A DNA stretch of 64,000 nucleotides from positions 1 through 64,000 of the forward strand of contig JAUZPL010000008.1 of NCBI GenBank assembly GCA_030705955.1, in the 5' to 3' direction. Position 1 is the first letter of the stretch. The number at the start of each line of letters is the position of its first letter. The stretch is from Bacillota bacterium (GTDB taxonomy: Bacteria; Bacillota; Bacilli; Bacillales; Cytobacillaceae). This document shows, piece after piece, positions 1-8,191 of the stretch. The notes below the pieces were generated by a model. The model was not told the origin of the DNA. It searched no databases and saw only the letters and a program-made list of their open reading frames with translations. The position numbers were made by a program, and so were the translations under genes.

Positions 1-19
1 GGAGGCTCCCGTTCCGCCC

Positions 20-70
20 GCGGAAAGCGAGCGTCTGGAGCGGAAATCAACTTGCCCGTTTATGAAGTTT
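20..70 (+). repeat. Dispersed intergenic repeat family 1, copy A
   Basis: The stretch carries the GC-rich core GCGGAAAGCGAGCG followed by GGAAATCAAC and TTTATGAAG. The reverse complement of 20425-20456 matches 20-51 at 28 of 32 positions, and similarity continues to the right (TTTATGAAG against TTTATAAG). It lies outside any coding frame in an otherwise AT-rich background. Short GC-rich intergenic repeats of this look are common in Bacillus chromosomes, which I know from general experience and did not search here. Confidence 0.7.
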
Positions 71-87
71 TGCCTTTTTTGTCCAAA

Positions 88-130
88 ATAAAAAAGATTG
101 CCGAGAAAAAATACCCCTTTCTCGACAATC
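88..130 (-). terminator. Rho-independent terminator of the histidine kinase gene
   Basis: Read on the minus strand, GATTGTCGAGAAA and TTTCTCGGCAATC form a 13-bp stem with one mismatch, followed by TTTTTTATTTT. It lies 32 bp after the kinase stop codon. Confidence 0.85.
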
Positions 131-132
131 TG

Positions 133-160
133 AGGCTTAGTTCTATACTAAGCCTTTTAT
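133..160 (+). terminator. Hairpin with T-tract facing right, possible terminator
   Basis: AGGCTTAG and CTAAGCCT form a perfect 8-bp stem with a 7-nt loop, followed by TTTTAT on the plus strand. It would stop a plus-strand transcript entering from beyond the left edge. No plus-strand gene is visible before it in this window, so its role is uncertain. Confidence 0.4.
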
Positions 161-161
161 A

Positions 162-1454
162 TTACAAATGAATGGGAAGTTTTACGCAGAAGGTTGTGCC
201 TTTACCCAATTGACTTCGCACTTCAATCGTCCCTTGAAAATGGTCCACAAGCTTTTTGACCATAAACAGTCCTATTCCTTGACCGCTTTGTTCCTGATTT
301 ATTTTTTCATATTTAATAAAAAGTTTCCTTTGTTGTTCCTCAGACATTCCAATCCCTAGATCGCTCACTTCAATCATTAATAATTCATCCTTTACACTCA
401 CACTTAAATATATTGAGTTTTCTTCGTAACTATATTTAATCGCATTACTGATTAAATTAGAAATAATCATTTTAAATCCCATTAGATTACTTAGTAACAT
501 TTCGTTTCCTTTAAGGTTCATATCGGTTTTAAGGAGTATATTTTGTGTTTGAGCCTTTATTGTCATAATTTCAACAACTTCTTTAATGGCTGGAGAGGCT
601 AATACCCATTTCTTTTTCCAAAGAGCATCGGTTGACAACATTTGTTCTGTATTGATAATATGAGAAATCTCGTTATCAATTACCATTGCATAGTTTTTAA
701 TATCCTTTAATCGAAGCTTCCTTTTTTCATCCAGTTCATCCTCCTCTAACAAGGTTGCATACGCTTTAATGACTGTTAAAGGATTTCGAACTTCATGTGA
801 GACGACATGAACAAAATCCAGCTTTTGTTTATATAAGTCCATCTCTGAATCTATTGATGTTTGAACAGACAATGAAGGAAATGCTGTTGGATTATTTTTA
901 TTTGATGTCTTATATAGAGTACTTCTTGTAATCATTTCATCTGTCATCAGATATTCGTGACTTTTCATCATCTCTAACAAAATATTAGAAGGAACAGTTT
1001 CTCCACTATAAGCACAAATTGTTGTATAGCCAAGTCCAGCAACCGTAATGTCACAATTACACTCATATAGATGTAATTTATTTATCATGTCATCACTATT
1101 AACCCAATCAACATGCCCCCACATCCTAACCATTTGGTTTAATTGAACATAAGGGTCAATAATATTTTTTAAATTCATCAACACTCTTTCAAAATGGAAG
1201 TCATGATACATCTCATAAAATTCATAATTACTTACGTAATAAACATTTGTCATATCAATAGGCCCTAGATTGTCCAAAATCATTTGATATCGATCAGTGC
1301 TGTCAATAAAAACAACATGCTGTCCCAAATTCAACCCATCTAGGATATAAGAGGAAGCGTTTTCTATATATTCTTTAAGAGTGTTATAAAAATATAAAAT
1401 GTGGGAGCCAGGGTTCAATTTTAAAGAACTATTTAAGGGTAGCAATTTATTCAT
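162..1454 (-). CDS. Orphan sensor histidine kinase with MEDS sensory domain
   Basis: Predicted cytoplasmic histidine kinase of 430 residues. Residues about 10-165 resemble the MEDS/DcmR-type sensory domain: no membrane helix, beginning near HILYFY and with a Cys pair in ECNCD. A HisKA dimerisation domain follows, with H-box VVSHEVRNPL (phosphorylated His about 220), then an ATPase domain with N-box SNLISNAIKYS, G1 DLGIGM and G2 GQGIGLF. The start is supported by GGAGG seven bases upstream. No response regulator gene is adjacent, so the partner is unknown. The H-box resembles kinases that feed the sporulation phosphorelay, but that link is inference only. Confidence 0.9.
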   Translation of the reverse strand: MNKLLPLNSSLKLNPGSHILYFYNTLKEYIENASSYILDGLNLGQHVVFIDSTDRYQMILDNLGPIDMTNVYYVSNYEFYEMYHDFHFERVLMNLKNIIDPYVQLNQMVRMWGHVDWVNSDDMINKLHLYECNCDITVAGLGYTTICAYSGETVPSNILLEMMKSHEYLMTDEMITRSTLYKTSNKNNPTAFPSLSVQTSIDSEMDLYKQKLDFVHVVSHEVRNPLTVIKAYATLLEEDELDEKRKLRLKDIKNYAMVIDNEISHIINTEQMLSTDALWKKKWVLASPAIKEVVEIMTIKAQTQNILLKTDMNLKGNEMLLSNLMGFKMIISNLISNAIKYSYEENSIYLSVSVKDELLMIEVSDLGIGMSEEQQRKLFIKYEKINQEQSGQGIGLFMVKKLVDHFQGTIEVRSQLGKGTTFCVKLPIHL

Positions 1455-1553
1455 TAAGTCCTCCGCATTTTAATTTAAAATATCACTATTCTCATAGTGT
1501 TTATATTATATAATTTATCAAATAATTTTAATAATTTTTTGTTTTTAATTTAT

Positions 1554-1580
1554 AAAAAAAAGGCCAAATTGGCCTTTTTC
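1554..1580 (-). terminator. Rho-independent terminator of the EamA transporter gene
   Basis: AAGGCCAATTTGGCCTT is a palindromic stem followed on the minus strand by a run of T residues. It sits between the transporter stop codon and the kinase start. Confidence 0.8.
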
Positions 1581-1617
1581 CAGTTTATCATTCAAATAAT
1601 TCTACTTTTAAAATATT

Positions 1618-2532
1618 CTAGTTGATTGGCGCTTTTCTTTTAAAAAGAAATCTCCCTTCTCTTGAAGATAAATTTACAAGAAATACAGATAGTAGAATAA
1701 TGAATATACCGATTAACTGCATGGCCCCTAGGCTTTCCTTATAATAAAAAACACTTAGTAATGTAGCCACAACAGGTTCAATTGTTGCTATAATGGATGC
1801 TTTACTAGTCTCTATTTTTTCAAGTCCTCTCGTATATAAAAAATAAGCGATAACCGTTGGAAATAAACCAAGCCCCATACCCCAAAGTAGCACATCCCAA
1901 TTACTGAATAAAGACCATTTTTTCCAAATACCTGTTAGAGGAATTAGTGCTATAGAAGCAAATAAAAACGTATAAAAAGTAACTGTAAATGATTCATATT
2001 TTCTTAAGGCAAACTTACCAAAAATACTATATAGAGAATACCCAAAGCCTGCACCAAGGCCTGTCAAAAGTCCTAACACACTCACCTCAGATTTATTGAT
2101 TCCAGCAATAAACATACACCCCATTAAAGTACCCATAACAGACAAAAGTTTTATTTTGTTTACTTTTTCTTTTAAAAACAAAAAGGATAGAACAGTAACG
2201 AAGGCCGGCGCAGTATATAACAAAATAACCGCAATTGATAGGTTCATTTTATTAATCGTAGTAAAATAGCACCAATTAAAGAAAACAATACTAAGAATCC
2301 CCGTTCCAATAAAAAGTTTCACATCAAGTAATTTTATTTTCATTTGATTCGTCTTTTGAAATATCCCAAAGATAGCCAATAAAAGAGTTGCTGTCACTAC
2401 ACGTATGGTGACAATTTCCATTGGGGAAAAACCAACCTTTGAGAGAGCACGCACAAAAATAGCAATTACTCCCCATAAAGCTGCACTTAAAGCAATAAAC
2501 CAAATAGAAATGAAATTTTCCTTACGTACCAT
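1618..2532 (-). CDS. EamA/DMT-family membrane transporter
   Basis: Integral membrane protein of about 304 residues with roughly ten hydrophobic segments. These fall into two EamA-type halves, each beginning with a WG-containing helix (SAALWGVIAIFVRAL in the first). Such proteins export metabolites or amino acids; the substrate cannot be told here. The start chosen (MVRKENF) lies just before the first helix. An in-frame ATG 60 bases upstream (2592) would add a glycine-rich hydrophilic stretch, and neither start has a strong ribosome-binding site. It follows the M32 peptidase gene closely and may be co-transcribed with it. Confidence 0.85.
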   Translation of the reverse strand: MVRKENFISIWFIALSAALWGVIAIFVRALSKVGFSPMEIVTIRVVTATLLLAIFGIFQKTNQMKIKLLDVKLFIGTGILSIVFFNWCYFTTINKMNLSIAVILLYTAPAFVTVLSFLFLKEKVNKIKLLSVMGTLMGCMFIAGINKSEVSVLGLLTGLGAGFGYSLYSIFGKFALRKYESFTVTFYTFLFASIALIPLTGIWKKWSLFSNWDVLLWGMGLGLFPTVIAYFLYTRGLEKIETSKASIIATIEPVVATLLSVFYYKESLGAMQLIGIFIILLSVFLVNLSSREGRFLFKRKAPIN

Positions 2533-2602
2533 AGTATCAGTTCTTTCTAGGAAATTAGAAATAGGGGTTTCTATTCCCCCCCCATTTTCCATTTTTTATC
2601 TC

Positions 2603-4108
2603 TTATAATTGATAAATGTCTCCATACTTGTTATACAAATAATCAATTAAATATTGGGCATTTAAACCTTCACCCGTTGTATCCTTCAATATCTCAAGTG
2701 GCTTTTTTAATTTACCATATTGATGAATATGCTTTGTGAACCACTCTCTAATCGGCTGAATATTTCCTACTTCTAATAACTGATCAAAATTAGGTAATTC
2801 CTCTACCATTTTATTTTTAAATTGAGCAGCATACATATATCCTAATGCATAAGAGGGGAAATACCCAAAACTGCCTCCGGACCAATGTACATCCTGTAAT
2901 ACTCCTTCAGCATCGTTTAATGGTGTTACACCTAAATATTTCTCATACATTTCATTCCAAATAGCAGGAAGATCTTTCACTTGAATTTCATCATTAAATA
3001 AACCCTTCTCAATTTCATAACGAACCATTATATGAAGTGGATAGGTACATTCATCTGCTTCAATTCGTATTAGAGAAGGTTGTGAAACATTAATAGCTTT
3101 ATAAAAATCTTCAATTTTCACATGATCGAACTGCCCTTTTGAAGACTGTTTTAAAAGATTATAATTGTTCTTCCAAAATGCAAAATTCCTTCCAACAAAG
3201 TTTTCAAAAAACAATGATTGTGATTCATGAATGCCCATTGACGTACCCGAGCACAGTGGTGTACCAATTAATTCTTTTCCTAAATTTTGTTCATATAATG
3301 CATGGCCACCCTCGTGGATGGTTCCAAACACAGCAGTTCGAAAATCATTTTCATCATATCTTGTCGTAACACGAACATCACCAGGATTTAATCCAGTAGC
3401 AAATGGATGTACAGTTTCATCCAGCCTTCCTGCATCAAAATTAAATCCCATTTGGGCAAGAATTTCTTTACTAAATTCACGTTGTTTTTCTTTTGGAAAA
3501 TGATGAAATAAAAATTCTGTTTTCGGCTTATTCGGAGAGCTGGAAATTGATTTTACTAATGGAACTATTTTTTCCCTTAGGTCTCCGAATACTTTATCAA
3601 GCACTTCTACAGTCATTCCAGGTTCATATAGGTCAAGTAATGTATTATATGGATTCCCTTCGTAACCCCAATAGTGTACAAAGCGTTTTGTTATTTCTAC
3701 TAATTTTTCAAGATAGGGTTGAAATAACGGGAAATCTGATTTTGCCCTTGCTTCTTCCCAGATACTCTCTGCATTTGATTGGAGAATAACGTATTCCCTG
3801 TATTCCTCCGCAGGAATCTTTTTATTTCGATCAAATTCTTTTTTACATTCTTCTAATACTTTCCTTGATAATTCATTAAGTTCTTGGCCAGATAACTGTT
3901 CTATGTAACTTGCCATCTCATCTGATGTTGACATGTTAAACACTTCTGATGACAGGGTTCCAATTACTTCGGACCTTTGAGAGATACCTTGTTTAGGTGC
4001 TCCTGTGCGCATATCCCAATAAATTAAACCAATTGCTTCATTATAGGAAATGATTTTTTTTACATAATCCAAAAACTCCTTTTCCAACAGTCCCATTTCT
4101 TTTGTCAT
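2603..4108 (-). CDS. M32-family metallocarboxypeptidase (Taq carboxypeptidase type)
   Basis: Cytosolic zinc carboxypeptidase of 501 residues, the normal length for family M32. The zinc motif HEGGH is in GTIHEGGHALYEQ, with a downstream glutamate in the conserved HESQSLFFEN stretch. The N-terminal part is all-helical, and IYWDMRTGAP near residue 30 is also typical of the family. The start MTKEMG is preceded by AGGAGTG at good spacing; an upstream in-frame start would add 13 residues and lacks such a site. The enzyme trims C-terminal residues from peptides. No functional link to the neighbouring transporter is evident. Confidence 0.95.
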   Translation of the reverse strand: MTKEMGLLEKEFLDYVKKIISYNEAIGLIYWDMRTGAPKQGISQRSEVIGTLSSEVFNMSTSDEMASYIEQLSGQELNELSRKVLEECKKEFDRNKKIPAEEYREYVILQSNAESIWEEARAKSDFPLFQPYLEKLVEITKRFVHYWGYEGNPYNTLLDLYEPGMTVEVLDKVFGDLREKIVPLVKSISSSPNKPKTEFLFHHFPKEKQREFSKEILAQMGFNFDAGRLDETVHPFATGLNPGDVRVTTRYDENDFRTAVFGTIHEGGHALYEQNLGKELIGTPLCSGTSMGIHESQSLFFENFVGRNFAFWKNNYNLLKQSSKGQFDHVKIEDFYKAINVSQPSLIRIEADECTYPLHIMVRYEIEKGLFNDEIQVKDLPAIWNEMYEKYLGVTPLNDAEGVLQDVHWSGGSFGYFPSYALGYMYAAQFKNKMVEELPNFDQLLEVGNIQPIREWFTKHIHQYGKLKKPLEILKDTTGEGLNAQYLIDYLYNKYGDIYQL

Positions 4109-4178
4109 ATGATCACTCCTATTCATTTTTCTTCCACATTTTATCATACTCTTCTGATAAATCCTTTAAAAATGAAAC

Positions 4179-4210
4179 AAAAAAAAACAACAGAAAAAAT
4201 TTTCTGTTGT
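4179..4210 (-). terminator. Terminator of the first DUF2249 gene
   Basis: ACAACAGAAAA pairs with TTTTCTGTTGT in an 11-bp stem, followed on the minus strand by a long T-run. It is about 95 bp after the DUF2249 stop codon and before the M32 peptidase gene. Confidence 0.8.
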
Positions 4211-4303
4211 AAAATATAGTTATATGGGAAAAGAGGATGTTTCCTGGAAAAAAAATAAAAAGATAAAACTAAGGGCTAAAAGTTACCAAAAACCTATAAA
4301 AAA

Positions 4304-4537
4304 TTATTTCTTACCGACAGCTACTCTCCAAGTTTCAGGACCTTCTTCAAGGTACTCCCAAGTAAAACCATCTGGGTACTCCATCATAAATTGGTATTGA
4401 AGTGGTCTTGGGTCATGGTCATTTACGATTTGCATGAATTCACCTGATTGTAGTTCAGCAAATGCACCAAAAATAGTTGGGTGTTTTTCTCTTGGTGGAA
4501 AATCTGGTACGTTTATAATTTTAGCAAAAGTTGTCAT
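4304..4537 (-). CDS. DUF2249 family protein (copy 1)
   Basis: Small soluble protein of 77 residues. The family signature is visible: a GAFAELQSGE stretch, then VNDHDPRPLQYQF and a C-terminal aromatic segment ending in an ETWRV strand. DUF2249 domains have a TusA-like fold and often sit beside NO or nitrite metabolism genes; their biochemical role is unsettled. The start MTTFAK is preceded by AAGGAGTG; the longer open frame begins inside that site. It has its own promoter with a CRP-type palindrome at -41.5 and its own terminator, so it forms a single-gene unit divergent from the CxxC microprotein gene. Two more DUF2249 genes lie at 8.2-8.6 kb. Confidence 0.88.
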   Translation of the reverse strand: MTTFAKIINVPDFPPREKHPTIFGAFAELQSGEFMQIVNDHDPRPLQYQFMMEYPDGFTWEYLEEGPETWRVAVGKK

Positions 4538-4573
4538 CTTAATCACTCCTTATATATTTTTAACTTCTCTTAT

Positions 4574-4616
4574 ATTATAAAAAATATACACTTTTAACTT
4601 AGTGAGTCTTGTCACA
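4574..4616 (-). promoter_or_regulatory. Crp/Fnr-type operator (4601-4616) plus -10 box for DUF2249 copy 1
   Basis: Minus strand: TGTGA-CAAGAC-TCACT at 4601-4616, then a perfect TATAAT at 4574-4579. The palindrome centre (4608.5) is 41.5 bp from a start placed 7 nt after the -10 box, the usual position for class II activation by CRP/FNR proteins. Confidence 0.75.
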
Positions 4617-4660
4617 CCTTTAACATGATTTTGCTTATACTTTTAATAGGAGGTTATAGA

Positions 4661-4810
4661 ATGAAAGAATTAGTTGGTCATTGTTCCTGTTGTGGAAAAG
4701 AAATTTTTTGTCTTGATGGATTTTTTAATGGTATACATACCGATGATAAGAAAATTTTTTGTTTTGAATGTCATGAGAATACAAAGAAAGAAAAAAAGCC
4801 GCAAGATTAA
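4661..4810 (+). CDS. Small CxxC zinc-ribbon-like protein, unknown function
   Basis: Microprotein of 49 residues with two Cys pairs, CSCCGKEIFC near the start and CFEC near the end, spaced like a small zinc ribbon or metal site. The C-terminus is lysine-rich. The start is supported by AGGAGG at 4650 and a strong terminator follows directly. It is transcribed away from DUF2249 copy 1 and points at the end of norB. The CRP-type site between it and DUF2249 might also affect it: a TATACT box at 4636-4641 gives a distance near 39.5 bp, but a start there would fall very close to the ribosome-binding site. I do not recognise the family. Confidence 0.7.
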   Translation: MKELVGHCSCCGKEIFCLDGFFNGIHTDDKKIFCFECHENTKKEKKPQD

Positions 4811-4827
4811 TCCTTGCGGCTTTTTTT
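4791..4827. terminator. Bidirectional terminator between CxxC gene and norB
   Basis: GCCGCAAG and CTTGCGGC form an 8-bp stem flanked by A-tract and T-tract, so it can end both converging transcripts. Confidence 0.9.
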
Positions 4828-4830
4828 ATC

Positions 4831-7194
4831 TTAATCCTCGTCAATAGATAAATCTTTAATAGGAAGCTTCTCTAGATCGTTATGTGTTGGTTTGCGTAAA
4901 TTAAACATTGCTTTTAGACAGAATACTACTAGAATAATAGCACCAATTAAGAAGATAGTATCTGGAACCGCACGCCATGTTAACAATTCTTGAACAATTG
5001 CTTTTTCCAAGAAAGTATGTGCACGTGTTGCTGCATATCCTTGATAGAATGCTTCTTTAATTTGTATTACTCCGATTGGTAGTAAAGTTACGACGATCAT
5101 GCCAGCAAGCCCGATATTTAATAGAATACAGCTGACTTTAAGCCATTTGTCGTTCCATGCCTCTGGTTTTACAATGCTTCGTAAAGTGTAAAGTAAAACT
5201 GCGATTGCAAACATGCCATAAACACCCATCATTGAACCGTGAGCATGTGCTTGTGTCAAGAATTGACCATGTTCAAAGAAAGCAACTGCTGGAAGGTTAA
5301 TTAAGAAACCAAGAACACCCGCCCCAACTAGGTTCCAAATTGCTACAGAAATTAAGAACCAGAATGAAGCTTTATAAGGGAAGTTTGCTCCACCTTCACG
5401 CATCATTTTGTATTGTTCATATGCTTCAAGAATCAACAATGTTAACGGAATTACTTCTAACGCTGAGAAAACTGCCCCCAGACCAATCCATGCCTCTGAT
5501 GAACCATTGTAGTAGTAGTGGTGACCAATTCCAAGCACACCGCTACCAAGAAGCAACGTAAATTGGAAATACAATTGTCTAACGGTTGATTTTTTCGTTA
5601 CAAGACCAAGTTGAACTAATAAGAAACCAATTACGACAACAGCAAATACTTCAAATATACCTTCTACCCATAAGTGGATAATCCACCAGCGCCAGTAGTC
5701 AGCAAATGTAAAGCTAGAATCTGGGTTAATAAATAAAGCGAAAATGTAGAACGCTGGAACAGCAATCGATGAGTAGAATAATAGGTGGATAAGTCCGCCC
5801 TTATCTTTTTCTCTTCTAAGCCCTGCTTTAATTCCACGATAGACAATAAATAGCCAGATTAACATTCCGACAATGAGAATGATTTGCCATAAACGTCCTT
5901 CTTCAATGTATTCCCAACCTGAATGTCCTAATAGGAACCATTCATTTCCTAAGAATCCTTTTATACCAAGCCATTCTCCAACCATACTTCCACCAACAAG
6001 TACGACTAATGCCCAGAAGAGAATGTCAACAAGTAATCCTTGTTTTTTTGGCTCATATCCGCCAACAAGTGGAGCAATATAAATTCCCATTCCAAGCCAA
6101 GCTGTTGCGATCCAGAAAACAGCAAGCTGTAAGTGGTACGTTTTTGCTATGTTAAATGGTAAAATGTCGTGAATCCATTTGATTCCAAAGAAACTTTGAG
6201 GTTCTGTGTAATAGTGGGCAAGTAATGCACCAAACATACATTGAACAAAGAAAAGTAAAACAACTACAAGGAAGAACTTTCCTGTCTTAATTTGTGATTT
6301 TGTTAAAGGCATTTTTCTTAAATCAATAACAGGGAAATTTCCTTCTGTATAAGCTTCCTGCATGCTTAATTGGTAGCGATGGAAGAGATATAAAATAATA
6401 CCGATAAATAAGATTAGTAATGTTACACTAGCGCCGCTCCACCAGATAGCCGAGAAGGAAACTTGGTTTCCGGCATCTGAATAATACGGCCAGTTATTTG
6501 TATACGTAATTTTGTCACCAGGACGAACAGTGCTTGAAAGCCAAGCTGTCCAGAAGAAGAAATCAGAAATTTGTTTAATTTGATCCCCTTTAGCAACATA
6601 AGCACGATGTGTAGTAGGCATGTCACTATTTTTAATAAGTTGACCTTTTAAGCCCCATCCATCACCTTTTGTAAAAATAACCTTATAATAATCTTCGACT
6701 TTTTTAAGACCAAAAGCTTGTGCATCTGTTAATGATAGAGTATCTTTTCCGCTTATGTAGCGATTTTTACGCATTTCCTTGATAACTTCATCACGAATAA
6801 CTGCTTTTTGATCATCATTTAAGGAAGCAAAGTTATTATTATATTTTTGATTTGCTTTATAGTCTTGCATTCCTTTAGTGTAAATTTCAAGAGATTCTGC
6901 TGTATAGTCTGGTCCTTCATATGAACCATCCCCTAAAATGGTACCGTAGTCCATTAGGCCATATTTTTGGAAAACAGCCTGACCACCCATAATAGAATCC
7001 TTTGTAAATAAGACATCACCATTTTTATCTGTTACCTTTAATGGCCTTGGTGCCTGATCTTTAAATATCCAGTATCCTCCAACAAGCAATACAGTAAAGG
7101 TTATTAAAATAGTAAAGATTAAAATAGACTTTAAAAATGCATTTTTGTTTTCCTTCACCACATTCTTTGTAGGAACTCCGGGTTGTATGTTCAT
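4831..7194 (-). CDS. norB: Quinol-dependent nitric oxide reductase (qNor)
   Basis: Membrane enzyme of 787 residues that reduces two NO to N2O with electrons from (mena)quinol. An N-terminal helix is followed by a long extracytoplasmic domain of about 220 residues that replaces the cytochrome c subunit, then a twelve-helix heme-copper-oxidase-like core. Metal ligands are visible in YHLQLAVFW (heme His), WWIIHLWVEGIFEVF (FeB His and Glu), GIGHHYYYNG (two FeB His) and EHGQFLTQAHAHGSMMG (heme His). The start MNIQPG follows AAGGA; ATGs at 7212 and 7203 and the longer frame to 7272 are possible, but the longest would run into the probable promoter. It is divergent from the Crp/Fnr gene, with CRP-type sites between them. 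Confidence 0.97.
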   Translation of the reverse strand: MNIQPGVPTKNVVKENKNAFLKSILIFTILITFTVLLVGGYWIFKDQAPRPLKVTDKNGDVLFTKDSIMGGQAVFQKYGLMDYGTILGDGSYEGPDYTAESLEIYTKGMQDYKANQKYNNNFASLNDDQKAVIRDEVIKEMRKNRYISGKDTLSLTDAQAFGLKKVEDYYKVIFTKGDGWGLKGQLIKNSDMPTTHRAYVAKGDQIKQISDFFFWTAWLSSTVRPGDKITYTNNWPYYSDAGNQVSFSAIWWSGASVTLLILFIGIILYLFHRYQLSMQEAYTEGNFPVIDLRKMPLTKSQIKTGKFFLVVVLLFFVQCMFGALLAHYYTEPQSFFGIKWIHDILPFNIAKTYHLQLAVFWIATAWLGMGIYIAPLVGGYEPKKQGLLVDILFWALVVLVGGSMVGEWLGIKGFLGNEWFLLGHSGWEYIEEGRLWQIILIVGMLIWLFIVYRGIKAGLRREKDKGGLIHLLFYSSIAVPAFYIFALFINPDSSFTFADYWRWWIIHLWVEGIFEVFAVVVIGFLLVQLGLVTKKSTVRQLYFQFTLLLGSGVLGIGHHYYYNGSSEAWIGLGAVFSALEVIPLTLLILEAYEQYKMMREGGANFPYKASFWFLISVAIWNLVGAGVLGFLINLPAVAFFEHGQFLTQAHAHGSMMGVYGMFAIAVLLYTLRSIVKPEAWNDKWLKVSCILLNIGLAGMIVVTLLPIGVIQIKEAFYQGYAATRAHTFLEKAIVQELLTWRAVPDTIFLIGAIILVVFCLKAMFNLRKPTHNDLEKLPIKDLSIDED

Positions 7195-7280
7195 GTGACT
7201 CATTCCTTTCATATTTTCTTTACCTTCTGTATTGTAACGGTCACAAGATTGTCGATAAGTGAACCATTTCATTTAAGCCC

Positions 7281-7296
7281 TGTGATATTTATCATA
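7281..7296 (-). promoter_or_regulatory. Crp/Fnr-type operator upstream of norB
   Basis: TGTGA-TATTTA-TCATA, a 16-bp palindrome with one deviation from TGTGA-N6-TCACA, about 90 bp upstream of the norB start. No clear -10 box lies at the exact distance for class II activation; GACAAT at 7248-7253 would give about 47.5 bp. Function is therefore less certain than at the other sites. Confidence 0.55.
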
Positions 7297-7326
7297 CATA
7301 TGCGCATTTTTTCACAAAGTTGTCAC

Positions 7327-7345
7327 AAATAATTGAGAATTATTT
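7327..7345. promoter_or_regulatory. AT-rich perfect inverted repeat between norB and crp
   Basis: AAATAATT-GAG-AATTATTT is a perfect 8-bp inverted repeat with a 3-nt centre, flanked by TCACA half-sites. It could be a second operator for a regulator other than the Crp/Fnr protein. No family-specific consensus was matched. Confidence 0.35.
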
Positions 7346-7362
7346 TCACAACATCCATTTAG

Positions 7363-7405
7363 TATGACAGAGGTCACATAAATGTAATAAAATCATTGTT
7401 AGAAT
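7363..7405 (+). promoter_or_regulatory. Crp/Fnr-type operator (7363-7378) and -10 box for the first crp gene
   Basis: TATGA-CAGAGG-TCACA at 7363-7378 is followed by TAGAAT at 7400-7405. The predicted start at about 7412 places the palindrome centre at -41.5. This suggests autoregulation or control by the paralogue at 19.7 kb. Confidence 0.7.
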
Positions 7406-7445
7406 AGTTTTATCAAAAGAAAACTTTATTAAAGGTGATGATGTA

Positions 7446-8138
7446 ATGAAGCAAGAGGACATCTTTAAAAGACTGTCAGAGGTTCCTATTTTTCAAGAAC
7501 TATCCCATGAGGAACTTTCACAGATTGTAAAGATTGCTCAGATTCGCTTTTATAAACATAAAATGTATGTCTTTATGCAGGATGATCCGCTCGACCGTGT
7601 ATTTTTTATCTATTCGGGAAAAGTAAAGATTTATAAAACGGATTTTTCTGGTAAGGAACAGATTATTTCCATCTTTGAATCAGGAGCCATGTTTCCACAT
7701 GCCGGCTTTTTCCGTAAAGGTAAATATCCTGCACATGCAGAGGTTACTGAAGATGCAACCTTGATGGTAATACCTATTGATCAATTTGAGGAAATTCTTC
7801 TTTCACATCCGGAGCTTTGCGTTAAATTGTTTAGAGTACTGGGTGAAACGATTGTAGATTTACAAAAAAGGCTTGAGGCTCAAATTCTTCATAATACGTA
7901 TGAACAAATAATTTTACTTCTAATTAGACTATGTAAATCAAATGGAGAAAAAATTGCCGATAAATATAAGCTGACAATTCAATTTACAAATCGTGAACTG
8001 GCCAATATGATAGGGACATCAAGGGAAACAGTGAGTCGAACAATAAATCAATTAAAAAAGAAAGAAGTTATTTTACAGGATGAAGAAGGATATTATCTGC
8101 TTGACCGTGAGGAATTGCAGCAAGAATTATTTTACTAA
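7446..8138 (+). CDS. Crp/Fnr-family transcriptional regulator (copy 1)
   Basis: DNA-binding regulator of 230 residues: an N-terminal cyclic-nucleotide-type beta-roll (about 10-125), a long dimerisation helix (about 130-155) and a C-terminal winged helix with FTNRELANMIGTSRETVSRT. The SRETVSR recognition helix carries the Arg-Glu-x-x-x-Arg pattern of CRP, which reads TGTGA half-sites, matching the palindromes nearby. Only two Cys residues are present (about 142 and 160), so there is no FNR-type 4Fe-4S cluster; an NO-sensing heme mode as in DNR proteins is possible but unproven. It is divergent from norB and begins the row DUF2249-DUF2249-membrane protein-DUF59. A close paralogue sits at 19654. 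Confidence 0.92.
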   Translation: MKQEDIFKRLSEVPIFQELSHEELSQIVKIAQIRFYKHKMYVFMQDDPLDRVFFIYSGKVKIYKTDFSGKEQIISIFESGAMFPHAGFFRKGKYPAHAEVTEDATLMVIPIDQFEEILLSHPELCVKLFRVLGETIVDLQKRLEAQILHNTYEQIILLLIRLCKSNGEKIADKYKLTIQFTNRELANMIGTSRETVSRTINQLKKKEVILQDEEGYYLLDREELQQELFY

Positions 8139-8191
8139 CTCTGTGTTAAAATTATTTCTACATATAATATAGTAAAAAGGAGATGTTTTGA

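Noticed and set aside
2405-2608. Plus-strand 67-codon frame over the EamA gene start
   Set aside because: Antisense shadow with no ribosome-binding site or recognisable domain.
5664-6626. Internal frames in norB that might suggest a separate norC
   Set aside because: The qNor frame is continuous and includes its own N-terminal extracytoplasmic domain; no cytochrome c heme motif (CxxCH) occurs.
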